Part shown: positions 54,816-62,952 of the stretch, piece after piece
Layout of the letters: every line of letters begins with the position of its first letter
Position numbering within the stretch: position 1 is the first letter of the stretch
Assembly (NCBI GenBank): GCA_021803345.1
Contig: JAJZLS010000067.1
Span: forward strand, 1 to 63,897
Length of the DNA stretch: 63,897 bases
DNA from: Actinomycetes bacterium
GTDB lineage: Bacteria > Actinomycetota > Acidimicrobiia > Acidimicrobiales > Acidimicrobiaceae
Reading direction: 5' to 3'
Position numbers and translations under genes: made by a program
The notes under the pieces: generated by a model
The model's input: the letters and a program-made list of their open reading frames with translations, nothing else
The model's database searches: none
Told to the model about the DNA's origin: nothing

Positions 54816-55580
54816 GTGAAGAACGTATCTGTAGAGTACATAACCAAATTTTTTGGCGAGATCCAAGTTTTGTCGGATGTCAGTTTCGTTGCCCAGGAAG
54901 GACAATTCGTAACCATCGTTGGTCCGAGTGGATGTGGGAAAACAACCTTACTGAGGATAATTGACGGTCTTGAAAACCCCGATTATGGCCAAGTCAGAAT
55001 TGGGGAAAGAATTGTATCAGGCCCGGCAAAAGAATGTGCTTTCGTATTTCAGGCTGACTCCCTGATGCCGTGGCGTACTGTCTATGACAACGCGAAGCTG
55101 GGCATGGAGTTACGGGGGTTGGATATCCAGGAATACAAGGATCGCCTAATGGAACTTTTGCGTCTTGTGGGGTTGGCTGGTTTTGAGAATCACTATCCCA
55201 GGCAACTGTCAGGGGGAATGCGACAAAGGGTGAATCTAGCTCGTGCACTTGCAGTTGATCCGGATGTCCTACTTATGGATGAGCCTTTTGCTGCACTTGA
55301 TGCGCAGACTAGAGAGATCATGCAGACTGAGTTGCTCAGAATCTGGTCTACTCAGCGAAAGACTGTTGTTTTTATTACTCACCAATTAGACGAGGCAGTA
55401 TATCTGGCTGATCGTGTACTGGTAATGGGCAGAAAGCCTGGGGTTATCGCTGATGACATCGATATACCGTTCGACCGGCCTAGGGAATTGTCCCTCAAGC
55501 GAACTGAAGATTTTGGGAAATTGGTGGAAAGGATCTGGGGAACCATTGAAGGAGCTATTCGAGAAACAGGGGGAATTTAA
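54816..55580 (+). CDS. ABC transporter ATPase, SsuB/TauB type
   Basis: A 254-residue ATPase with Walker A GPSGCGKTT, Q-loop VFQADSLMPW, signature LSGGMRQRVNLARA, Walker B VLLMDEPFAALD and H-loop ITHQLDEAV. It begins with GTG 22 bases after the permease stop. It powers the importer of this operon. Confidence 0.9.
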   Translation: MKNVSVEYITKFFGEIQVLSDVSFVAQEGQFVTIVGPSGCGKTTLLRIIDGLENPDYGQVRIGERIVSGPAKECAFVFQADSLMPWRTVYDNAKLGMELRGLDIQEYKDRLMELLRLVGLAGFENHYPRQLSGGMRQRVNLARALAVDPDVLLMDEPFAALDAQTREIMQTELLRIWSTQRKTVVFITHQLDEAVYLADRVLVMGRKPGVIADDIDIPFDRPRELSLKRTEDFGKLVERIWGTIEGAIRETGGI

Positions 55581-55668
55581 GTCTTCAGATGGCTTTCTCA
55601 GGCTTGTGAAAAACGTTCACGAGCAAAGGACGGGCTCTTGAAGCCTAGTTTCTAGAAAGGGGATAATT

Positions 55669-56748
55669 GTGACGTCTAGTTTTTTTGGGGGGAAACGTCG
55701 CAGGACGCTTCCGGTATCAGTCGCAAGCCTTATGGTTCTTGGTGTATTGCTTGCAGCATGCGGAAGCAGCTCTTCAAGCAGTAGCACAACCACCACTGCC
55801 GCAAGTTCAAGCACAACTAGCAGCGCTGCTGCTCCAAATTATGGGACAGTAACTTTCTCGCAAGTCGGACCTGATGCCGGCAAATGGCCAATCTATGCAG
55901 CAATTTCAGAAGGTTTCTTCAAGAAAGAGGGTATTTCGATATCTATTTCCACGAGTGGTAGCAGTCCAGGGGGAGTTCAAGCTGTGCTTGCTCATTCAGT
56001 GGATATCGCTGAAGTCGGTGATACTGATGCAATTTCTGCTGCAGCCGGTGGCGGATCTATATCGCTTGTGGCGGGAGAGGAAAATGCGCCGCCCTATGTA
56101 ATTAATGTCCCAAAGAGCATCACTTCTATTGCACAGCTGAAGGGCAAGACAGTTTCGGTTGCCGCACCCACCAACATCACCAAGCTATATTGGAACGCAA
56201 TTGCACAGGCCAACGGGCTTAGTCCAACAGCAGTTACCTACCAGTACTCGCCAACGACCGGTGACAGGTTTGCCGCTCTCAAAGGCGGTGTAGTGCAGGC
56301 CGCAATTTTGCTTCCGCCGTTCAGTTTTGAAGCTGAAGCAGCGGGATTCCCGGCTATTGCATCAGCAGCCAAGTATCTGCCGCTTCCATTTACTGCGCTT
56401 GCAGCAAGTCCAAGTTGGATTAGTAGCAACAGTAATAAGTTTCAAGCATTCCTAAAGGGATACCTCATGGGGATCAAGTGGCTGTACGATCCGGCAAATA
56501 AGGCGGCTGCAATAGCACTGCTTGAAAAGGAAACCAATGCCACTGCATCGGCATCGACTCAATCTTACGACTTCTTCGTCAATCAGTTGAAAGCTTTTCC
56601 AACCAATGGGCAACTCCCGACATCGGAAATGGCTAAGGAAGCTCAGGCCATGGTTGGCCTGGGTGCGTTCAAAAAAGCGCCTCCTACGAGCAGTTTCATG
56701 ACAAACACTTATATCAAGAAGGCAGCTGCGTCATTGGGATTGAGTTAA
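55669..56748 (+). CDS. ABC substrate-binding lipoprotein, SsuA/NMT1 type
   Basis: A 359-residue receptor with three Arg before the hydrophobic core, lipobox LAAC (Cys31) and a Ser/Thr linker. The mature fold has PIYAAISEGFFKKEGISISI, then VLAHSVDIAEVGDTDAIS and LKGKTVSVAAPTNITKLYW. GTG start with GAAAGGGG in front. A large stem-loop follows the stop codon and may stabilise the upstream message, so that the receptor is made in excess. Confidence 0.88.
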   Translation: MTSSFFGGKRRRTLPVSVASLMVLGVLLAACGSSSSSSSTTTTAASSSTTSSAAAPNYGTVTFSQVGPDAGKWPIYAAISEGFFKKEGISISISTSGSSPGGVQAVLAHSVDIAEVGDTDAISAAAGGGSISLVAGEENAPPYVINVPKSITSIAQLKGKTVSVAAPTNITKLYWNAIAQANGLSPTAVTYQYSPTTGDRFAALKGGVVQAAILLPPFSFEAEAAGFPAIASAAKYLPLPFTALAASPSWISSNSNKFQAFLKGYLMGIKWLYDPANKAAAIALLEKETNATASASTQSYDFFVNQLKAFPTNGQLPTSEMAKEAQAMVGLGAFKKAPPTSSFMTNTYIKKAAASLGLS

Positions 56749-56752
56749 TTCT

Positions 56753-56844
56753 CTGGCATCCTTGCCACTCGGGAACAGCGAGTGAGTGGCTCGTTGCAGT
56801 TTGCCCCTCCCAACAAGGTGAATATGGGTGGCAAGGATAGCCAG
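56753..56844 (+). promoter_or_regulatory. Large stem-loop after the receptor gene
   Basis: CTGGCATCCTTGCCAC (56753-56768) pairs with 56828-56844 along all 16 bases with one bulged base. Inside, CACTCG (56766-56771) can form a smaller hairpin with CGAGTG (56779-56784). There is no U-run, so an mRNA-stabilising or processing element is more likely than a terminator. Confidence 0.6.
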
Positions 56845-56892
56845 ACACGTGGTTTTAATCTCCTGAAAACCTAAATGAAAGAGAGGTTATTA

Positions 56893-58131
56893 ATGAAATA
56901 TTCAGAGCAACTGCGTTACGGTGCGAATATTGCCGACTGGCGTCAGGGAATTGACGTCGAGCGTCTTCGCAGGGAACGGCAAGAGAAAGCGCGCAAAGGG
57001 TTACGCGACCATGGGGTAGCTGCATTTTTGGCTACCAGGTCCGACAACACCAGATACCTCGTTGGTCTGCGTGGCCCAGAATTTCAGCCGGCTTTATGGT
57101 ACACCTTGTTTCCAGCTGAGAGCGAGCCGATTGTTTTCCATCATGCTGGCTGGTTGCCGATATACCCCCAGGAGGCTCCATGGGTAAAAGAGTGGCGGCT
57201 GGCTCGGGCTTGGCTTAGTCGCGGGCCGGGTGAGGAGGCATCCAGGTTAGAAGCTGAGCGATTTGCCAGGGAAGTGAAACAGGAATTGGTGGCCAAAGGT
57301 ATTGAGAACGAGAAACTGGCTCTTTTAGGTTTTGATGGACTGGCTCAGCAAGCGTTGAGAGATGTCGGGGTAACTGTAGTAGATGGCTGGCCAATCATGC
57401 TTGATATTACAAAAACTAAAACAGTAGACGAGATAAGTTGCCTAAAGATGGCATTCGATGCAACAGACGCTGGTTGGTATCGGACTCAGGAATTGCTCAA
57501 GCCGGGCTCAATCGATGTGGACGTATCGGCCGAGGCAATGCTGGCGGCACACAAGGCCGGGGCAGAGGAAACCCCAGCTGGTCACCTAAGAAGTGGCATA
57601 ATATCATTTGACAGGGCATTTGCAGGAACTGGACGGATTATCAACTATGGAGATCTGGTGTACGGGTCTTATTGCCAGGTCAAGTACATGGGCTATAACA
57701 CCTGCTACTACCGGACTTTTTCGGTAGGCAAGGAACCGGATGCCAAGGTAAAGTCTTGGTACAGCGAGCTGGTTGACAGGTTAAATAACGTGATAGAGGC
57801 GATCAAGCCAGGGGGATCCACTGCGGAAGCCGCAGCTCATTTTGCACCCGCTTCAAAATGGGGTTACAAGGAAGAGGCGGAGCTGTTGACGTTGGAAATT
57901 GGGCATGGGATTGGTCTTTACAACTACGGCTATCCCATAGTCAACAGGCAATGGTCGCTTGATCACCCCCAGGAGTTCGAAGTTGGAATGACTTTGGCAG
58001 TAGAAGGTCGCGAAGGTGTGCCAGGTGAAGGTGGCGTCCGATTAGAAGATGCCGTAGTAATTACAGAAAATGGAGCCGAGTTGCTTGACCGTTGGCCTAG
58101 GGACGAGATTCTGGTATCTCCTCGTGGTTAG
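56893..58131 (+). CDS. M24-fold (aminopeptidase P/creatinase-like) protein with lost Asp ligands, copy 2
   Basis: A 412-residue pita-bread protein. The N-domain has FLATRSDNTRYLVGLRGPEF. In the M24 domain the metal-binding Asp pair is absent: the block LVYGSYCQVKYMGYNTCYYR has Ser and Thr/Cys in their places. His stays in EIGHGIGLYNYG, and both Glu stay in LAVEGREG and GVRLEDAVVIT. Other M24 non-peptidases are creatinase and the DMSP lyase DddP, so a lyase or C-N hydrolase acting on the imported compound is plausible. ATG 56893 is preferred for GAGAGG just before it; ATG 56875 is also in frame. Confidence 0.8.
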   Translation: MKYSEQLRYGANIADWRQGIDVERLRRERQEKARKGLRDHGVAAFLATRSDNTRYLVGLRGPEFQPALWYTLFPAESEPIVFHHAGWLPIYPQEAPWVKEWRLARAWLSRGPGEEASRLEAERFAREVKQELVAKGIENEKLALLGFDGLAQQALRDVGVTVVDGWPIMLDITKTKTVDEISCLKMAFDATDAGWYRTQELLKPGSIDVDVSAEAMLAAHKAGAEETPAGHLRSGIISFDRAFAGTGRIINYGDLVYGSYCQVKYMGYNTCYYRTFSVGKEPDAKVKSWYSELVDRLNNVIEAIKPGGSTAEAAAHFAPASKWGYKEEAELLTLEIGHGIGLYNYGYPIVNRQWSLDHPQEFEVGMTLAVEGREGVPGEGGVRLEDAVVITENGAELLDRWPRDEILVSPRG

Positions 58132-58147
58132 GCGAGGAGAGGAAGCA

Positions 58148-58921
58148 ATGGATGCTGAGATGATCACCGATCCAGAACCGCTTGATGTTTCCCTTGCTGG
58201 GAAGGTCGCCTTTGTAGCTGGTGGAGCAGGGGCTATTGGATCGGCAATAGCCCGTTCACTTTCACTCAGGGGAGCCAAGATTGTCATAGCAGACGTTTCT
58301 CCTCAGTTGGATGAAGTCTGGAAAAAAATAGAGAATGAAACGGGTTTTGGTGGCCAAGCATTAAGAGTAGATCTGACACAGGAAGCTGAAATCGAATCGG
58401 CTTTCGAAAAAACCGTTAGTGAATTTGGACAACTCGACATTATGGTTCACGCTGCTGGAATCTATCATCGCAAACCATTGCTTGAATTGACTTCCGATGA
58501 GTGGGATTTAACTCAAAACATCAATATGCGTAGTTTTTTTCTCTGCACCAAATACGCGGTAAGTAAAATGATGACTACGGGGGATGGGCGGATTATCGGG
58601 ATAACATCTGGAATGGGAGTCGCCGGGAAGCCTCGCAGCGCCGCCTATTGCGCATCGAAAGCAGCAATGATCGTTTTTGCTCAGTCGGTTGCTCTGGAAC
58701 TTGCAAGGACTTCAATAACGATTAATCTGATCGGACCAGGTATCACTGATACCCCCTTGATGCGTAATGCCAATACCGAGGACGAAATTCAGGCTTCGTT
58801 GTCGCGCGATGGTCGCCCTTTGGGTTCTCCGGAGAACGTTGTCGGCCCGGTACTTTATCTCCTCAGCGAGACCACAAAATCGGTAACCGGAACCACCGTT
58901 TGGATGCGGTCACCAATTTAG
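58148..58921 (+). CDS. Short-chain dehydrogenase/reductase
   Basis: A 257-residue SDR with cofactor loop AGGAGAIG, IADVS after beta 2 (NAD preference), HAAGIY and catalytic YCASK. The start is ATG 58148, with GGAGAGGAAG in front; the open frame begins 78 bases earlier inside the M24 gene. It is the last clear enzyme of the operon that starts at 53921 and probably oxidises the product of the M24 enzyme. Confidence 0.86.
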   Translation: MDAEMITDPEPLDVSLAGKVAFVAGGAGAIGSAIARSLSLRGAKIVIADVSPQLDEVWKKIENETGFGGQALRVDLTQEAEIESAFEKTVSEFGQLDIMVHAAGIYHRKPLLELTSDEWDLTQNINMRSFFLCTKYAVSKMMTTGDGRIIGITSGMGVAGKPRSAAYCASKAAMIVFAQSVALELARTSITINLIGPGITDTPLMRNANTEDEIQASLSRDGRPLGSPENVVGPVLYLLSETTKSVTGTTVWMRSPI

Positions 58922-58934
58922 ATCAGGTCCTCAG

Positions 58935-59099
58935 ATGGGTTTGAAAGTTGGCGAGGAAGATATGTTACAAAGGTATTCGAATGGCCTATTTGAAGATTGG
59001 ACTGCGTGGCAGGATAGTGACGAACCAGGAGTTTTTGAAAAGTTTAAATCGGCCACCCAAATCCCCCAAGGCGGGCCTTGCCTTATGCAGTCAATATGA
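58935..59099 (+). CDS. Small hypothetical ORF, 54 residues
   Basis: ATG 58935 opens 13 bases after the SDR stop. The product begins MGLKVGEEDMLQRYSNGLFE and ends GGPCLMQSI. The composition is protein-like (acidic, Trp-rich middle: DWTAWQDSDEPGVFEKF), and the position suggests a last operon gene or a gene cut short by the inverted repeats at its end. No homologue is recognised and the ribosome site is weak. Confidence 0.4.
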   Translation: MGLKVGEEDMLQRYSNGLFEDWTAWQDSDEPGVFEKFKSATQIPQGGPCLMQSI

Positions 59100-59172
59100 C
59101 GCTTTCTAAATTGGCTAGCAGTAGCAGTATAGGCAAGGCCCGCATCCTCTAATTGCAGAATTTGAGGATGCG
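59071..59172. repeat. Two linked hairpins sharing bases
   Basis: GCGGGCCTTGCC (59071-59082) is perfectly complementary to GGCAAGGCCCGC (59132-59143), with 49 bases between. CGCATCCTC (59141-59149) pairs with GAGGATGCG (59164-59172). The two stems overlap by CGC. This may be a transcription end for the operon, a structured RNA or the remnant of a small mobile element. Confidence 0.55.
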
Positions 59173-59481
59173 GAGCCAAACCCGACATTAGGCCTATGGT
59201 CCAGGTATCAAAAGGAAACAAGCATCAATTTAAGTATAACTAGGAAGCGGAATTCGAAGATTTGAGCCCGACTAGAACCTGACCTGCTGTTTTTGTTTAC
59301 AGTCAGCACGGTTTAGTTGTGAACTTGTGACCATGTGGATCAGAAGTTTCAAGGTTGGGTCGTCTGAAATAAGTGACTGGTCACCCTATGGGATGAGCTC
59401 GAATATGTTAGGTAATTTCTGCGTAATGGCAGGCATTCATGTACCCGTCAATCAATCCTCATGAATGTCTGCCAAATAACG
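59173..59481. other. Intergenic, no gene recognised
   Basis: AT-rich spacer between the hairpin cluster and the end of the cupin gene. No coding pattern or regulatory palindrome is seen. Confidence 0.45.
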
Positions 59482-60033
59482 CTAGATATTCTTGCCGATT
59501 TGTTTGAGTTCTTCAAGGAAGGTTCCGGGTCGATACTCATGGTTGAACGTCGGCTCGTCTCCTTTATAAGTTATGTTCATTTCTCCCAAGTATTCCTGTA
59601 TTGGGAGCGGCTTGATAGCTATTACCATTCCGGGTTCATCCGAGGTTACAAAATGCTGATGCCATGCTCCTGCGGGGATGTACATCGTGTCGCCAGGTTC
59701 CCAATCTATTCTTTCCTCGTCGATAAAACTGTGTCCCCGTCCTCGTAAGACAATGATGATTGCTTCGTTGTGCTTGTGGGTAACGGAATGCGTATTTGGC
59801 GGATAGATATGCCAGTCGACCTCAATAATACGGTTATCAAATCCAAGGTCTTGTGAGACCATTCCTCCAAGCCAGGTTCCGTTTTTCTCTTCATAATCAA
59901 GGGTAATTTCGGAACCTTTAATAAACCGTCGCCCTTGCTTGCGGCGCAACTGGTCTGCTTCACGCCTTTCTTTACGTTTCTGGAAGAGCGTTGACTTTCC
60001 TTCCATCCAGCTTTCATTTCCTTCAGTTACCAT
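59482..60033 (-). CDS. Cupin-domain protein
   Basis: A 183-residue single-domain cupin. A basic N-terminal helix rich in Lys, Arg and Glu is followed by the barrel, with motif 1 HKHNEAIIIVLRGRGHS and motif 2 PAGAWHQH. The two His of motif 1, the Glu and the last His can bind a metal. Such proteins may be dioxygenases, isomerases or sensors. ATG 60033 is chosen for AAAGGAG upstream; an in-frame start at 60051 lacks it. Its expected promoter, with an operator palindrome, lies about 540 bp upstream. Confidence 0.8.
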   Translation of the reverse strand: MVTEGNESWMEGKSTLFQKRKERREADQLRRKQGRRFIKGSEITLDYEEKNGTWLGGMVSQDLGFDNRIIEVDWHIYPPNTHSVTHKHNEAIIIVLRGRGHSFIDEERIDWEPGDTMYIPAGAWHQHFVTSDEPGMVIAIKPLPIQEYLGEMNITYKGDEPTFNHEYRPGTFLEELKQIGKNI

Positions 60034-60559
60034 CGGTGGCTCCTTTCCCAAGGCCTATTTTTTGAGTTGACATTTGTTGTAGGGCAGTCGTGTTGTAGGA
60101 CAGCGGTTGGGTTTTAGCTTCAGTTTGTTGGCCTCGGACTCCCTTGCAGTTGCGATTGCGGTCAACCGATGTGGACCGGCGGTTCGGCCGGTCAGTCCTA
60201 CTTGTTAGTGGTTTCACCAGATTTGTCTCGAGTTTCAAGAGTCGTGACTTCTATTTTCATCTAAAGTTGAACAATTTGTTCAAAGAGTATTCACAGTCCG
60301 CCCAAATCCCACCATATTACAATTTTGGATGGCTTGAGATCCAGACCGTGGAGCTGCGAGCTATGTTGGGACTCGATCGGCTGCCACAATAGGTCAAAAT
60401 AAAGGCGTGGTTGAGTCGATTTTTGCTGAAAAGATGCAGTGAAGTTTCAGAGAGGATCTGTGAAGAATTTTGGCCAGTGTTAGAAATCGATTCTTGGTTT
60501 ACATCAGCGAGGTCTGTAAGACAACTAGTGTTCAATCGTTAGCCACCTAAAGTTTTAGT
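60034..60559 (-). other. Long leader of the cupin gene, with a GC hairpin
   Basis: About 500 bases between the operator and the cupin. GACCGGC (60174-60180) pairs with GCCGGTC (60187-60193) over a 6-base loop. A TTG-started 72-residue frame (60535-60317) lacks protein character, and I do not call it. Confidence 0.4.
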
Positions 60560-60574
60560 CGGAACAATGTTCCA
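60560..60574 (-). promoter_or_regulatory. Operator palindrome, regulon site 7
   Basis: CGGAACAATGTTCCA, the same 15 bases as site 4, again abutting the downstream side of a TATAAA box. Confidence 0.75.
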
Positions 60575-60603
60575 TTTATACTCCCAGTACTCACTATAGT
60601 CAA
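60575..60603 (-). promoter_or_regulatory. Promoter directed at the cupin gene
   Basis: On the minus strand TTGACT (60603-60598), a 17-bp spacer and TATAAA (60580-60575), the same geometry as the HyuA copy 3 promoter. Confidence 0.65.
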
Positions 60604-60884
60604 GCTTGAGCGGACAATATCGCTCCACTTTCAGCCCAGAAGTAGGGAAAGAATTAAGAATCGTATTTAAACAACCTATTGAATTCAGAAAGTGAGTTTT
60701 GTGAGACAGGCTAAGGATTGGTTTTGCACCCGCAACTTATCACGATTTAGAAAACTGGAATTCAACTGCCACTGAGCAGGCTGAGTCTTTAACCTAGAGT
60801 AAACGCAATCCACATTTACAATTTTTAGTAGCTAAGCAGAAACATTCTAGAAAACAGAATTCAATCTCTGGAAATTGGCGGCTG

Positions 60885-62300
60885 CTAGGTAGCGCAGCAC
60901 GAGAGTTCTGAAACATTCCTTGTGAAAGACAGCGCGGCAAGCTTTAGGGCTTCACCCATGGTCAGATAGGGACTCCATGTATTTGCCAGTTTTTGTACCG
61001 TGAATCCAGCTTCAAGAGCATAAATGCCTGCCAGGATAACTTCTCCTGCTCCTTCTGCCAGGACATGGATGCCCAGTATCCTGTCACTTTTTGCATCAGC
61101 AACGATTTTTACCAGTCCCCGGGTATCTCTCTCGACGATTGCGCGGGGAACCTGGCTAAGTGGCAATACCCGGCAGTCACAGTCAAACCCGGCATCTTGA
61201 GCCTGCTGGTCGGTCAGCCCTACGGAAGCAATTGCCGGTGAGGTGAAGGTGACTCGGGGCATTGCTGAGTAATCGATAGTTCTTTCAGCGTTATAAAAAG
61301 CATTTTCTATGACAGTATTGCCCTGAAGTCCGGCCAGGTATACGAACTGTACCATTCCTGTAACGTCTCCAGCCGCCCAAATTCTCGAATTAGTGCTGCG
61401 AAGATATTGATCGACAATCACCTCACCTTTTGCTCCAGTTGCCACCCCGACTCCTTCGAGTCCAAGCCCGGAGGTGTTCGGTCGTCTGCCTGTAGCGATT
61501 AGGATTTCTTCGGCGTCAACTGTAAGAGTCCGCCCGTCGGTTTGCTCTATTGAGAGAGATCTCAGACCTGGCAGCCGCTTTACGTTTGAAATGGTTGCCG
61601 ATGTGAGTACCGCCATCCCCCTTTGCTCAAATACAACTTGGAGCTGTTGTGAAATCTCTGGTTCCTCAAATGGCGCAATTCGCTCCAGCGTTTCAACGAT
61701 GGTAACTTTGGTACCTAGATCTGCGAATAACTGAGCCATTTCAAGTCCAATTGCATTGCCACCAATCACCACCAGCGAGTTCGGAAGCTTATCGATTTCA
61801 ATTGCAGCTGCTGAAGTCAGGTATCCAGTCTCTTCAAGTCCAGGAATCTGAGGGATAAAGGGTGAAGCGCCAGTCGCAATCAAGTAGTGCTTAGCAGTTA
61901 GTGTGACATCGCCAACTGCTATTTTTGGTCCTGGGATAAATCTTGCCGTGCCTGTAAGTATTTCGATTCTGTGTTTAGCGGCGAGCGAGGTGTATTTTTC
62001 AAATTGTAAATCATCCACAATTTCCTGTTTGCCATTGAAAAGGGACGTGATGTCCGGATCAAGCGCACTGGTTATGATCCCAGGGAATTTGTTTTCAAGG
62101 GAAAATCCTCTTTGTTTTGCTGCAGCAAGGAGAGCCTTGGATGGAATACAGCCAAAGTTGACGCACGTTCCTCCTACTTTAGACTTCTCAATCATCCCTA
62201 CCGATTGCCCCGCTCTTCTGGCGGCTATTGCCGCTGCAAAGGAGGCACTTCCGGAGCCAATTATCAGCAGATCGTACTGGTTGCTGCCATCTGCGTTCAT
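60885..62300 (-). CDS. merA: Mercuric reductase
   Basis: A 471-residue FAD/NAD(P) disulfide reductase that should reduce Hg(II) to volatile Hg(0) in the cytoplasm. It has FAD loop LLIIGSGSASFAAA and redox-active Cys46 and Cys51 in GGTCVNFGCIPSK. The NAD(P) loop is VVIGGNAIGLEMAQ. The C-terminus SELSCCAT carries the vicinal Cys pair (468, 469) that marks MerA among its relatives. It lacks the N-terminal HMA domain. ATG 62300 lies 4 bases after the regulator stop, so the genes form an operon. The frame is open to 62453, but that part overlaps the regulator. Confidence 0.93.
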   Translation of the reverse strand: MNADGSNQYDLLIIGSGSASFAAAIAARRAGQSVGMIEKSKVGGTCVNFGCIPSKALLAAAKQRGFSLENKFPGIITSALDPDITSLFNGKQEIVDDLQFEKYTSLAAKHRIEILTGTARFIPGPKIAVGDVTLTAKHYLIATGASPFIPQIPGLEETGYLTSAAAIEIDKLPNSLVVIGGNAIGLEMAQLFADLGTKVTIVETLERIAPFEEPEISQQLQVVFEQRGMAVLTSATISNVKRLPGLRSLSIEQTDGRTLTVDAEEILIATGRRPNTSGLGLEGVGVATGAKGEVIVDQYLRSTNSRIWAAGDVTGMVQFVYLAGLQGNTVIENAFYNAERTIDYSAMPRVTFTSPAIASVGLTDQQAQDAGFDCDCRVLPLSQVPRAIVERDTRGLVKIVADAKSDRILGIHVLAEGAGEVILAGIYALEAGFTVQKLANTWSPYLTMGEALKLAALSFTRNVSELSCCAT

Positions 62301-62304
62301 TTCA

Positions 62305-62652
62305 CTAAATCCAATCCGGTCCGATCCTAGTACAGCTTGCCAAGTGTTGTTCCCGAACCGAAGACAGCTGTTTTGCCAGTGCAAGGAGGTGTTCAATTGA
62401 AGGGTCGTTGAGGCTGTATTCAACCTGACGTCCGATTTTCTTTGCTTGGACAAATTCGCACCATCTTAGGCATGCCAGATGAGTAGAGATCCTTGCCTGT
62501 GAAAGTCCAATCTGTTCGACTATTTCGCTAACGTTTTTGGGTCCCGTAGTCAGAAGGGAAATAATGCGGATTCTGGTTGGATCACCCAGCACCTTGAAAA
62601 ACCTTGCAGTAGCTCTGTCGATGGATTCTGACGTTTCGGCGGTTCTTGGCAT
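62305..62652 (-). CDS. ArsR/SmtB-family metal sensor, CmtR-like
   Basis: A 115-residue winged-helix repressor. KVLGDPTRIRIISLL and the recognition helix LSQARISTHLACLRWC are typical. Cys61 and Cys65 (Cys-x3-Cys) sit where CmtR has its Cd/Pb ligands, and a C-terminal Cys107 could be the third ligand. With merA just downstream, this is the likely mercury-responsive regulator, as ArsR-type MerR proteins of actinobacteria are. The probable promoter leaves no leader before its ATG. Confidence 0.88.
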   Translation of the reverse strand: MPRTAETSESIDRATARFFKVLGDPTRIRIISLLTTGPKNVSEIVEQIGLSQARISTHLACLRWCEFVQAKKIGRQVEYSLNDPSIEHLLALAKQLSSVREQHLASCTRIGPDWI

Positions 62653-62658
62653 AGATTC

Positions 62659-62688
62659 ATTATATATGGAAAACCGGATATATCCTAA
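62659..62688 (-). promoter_or_regulatory. Leaderless promoter and operator of the mer operon
   Basis: On the minus strand TATAAT (62664-62659) ends 6 bases before the ATG, so the transcript should begin at or next to the start codon. The palindrome GGATATATCC (62676-62685) and a second ATATAT form an operator-like repeat between -35 and -10. Confidence 0.55.
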
Positions 62689-62952
62689 TACTTTTGGGGA
62701 TCAGGATTTTAGGCAGGAGTGATGGTCGATAAATCACAGTGTTTGGCTCGAACCGAAACATGTACGGAGTGAAGCAATCGGTCTGAAGCTACATCAGACT
62801 TTTAGCGCAAGGTTGGCCTTTTTGCGTAGTAACACAGACCTAAAGCTATTGTGCCCAGTGAGTTTCTGTCTGGCTCTTTCAGAAGAGACGTGGTTGTTCT
62901 TTACATCTGAAGAGGGCGGGCAAGTTTGCGCGAAATATCTAAATTTAGGAAT
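62689..62952. other. Intergenic, no gene recognised
   Basis: About 260 bases between the mer promoter and the end of the PIN-domain remnant. No coding pattern or structure stands out. Confidence 0.45.

Noticed and set aside
60317-60535. 72-residue minus-strand ORF just after regulon site 7
   Set aside because: TTG start without a ribosome site and a composition like translated noncoding DNA.
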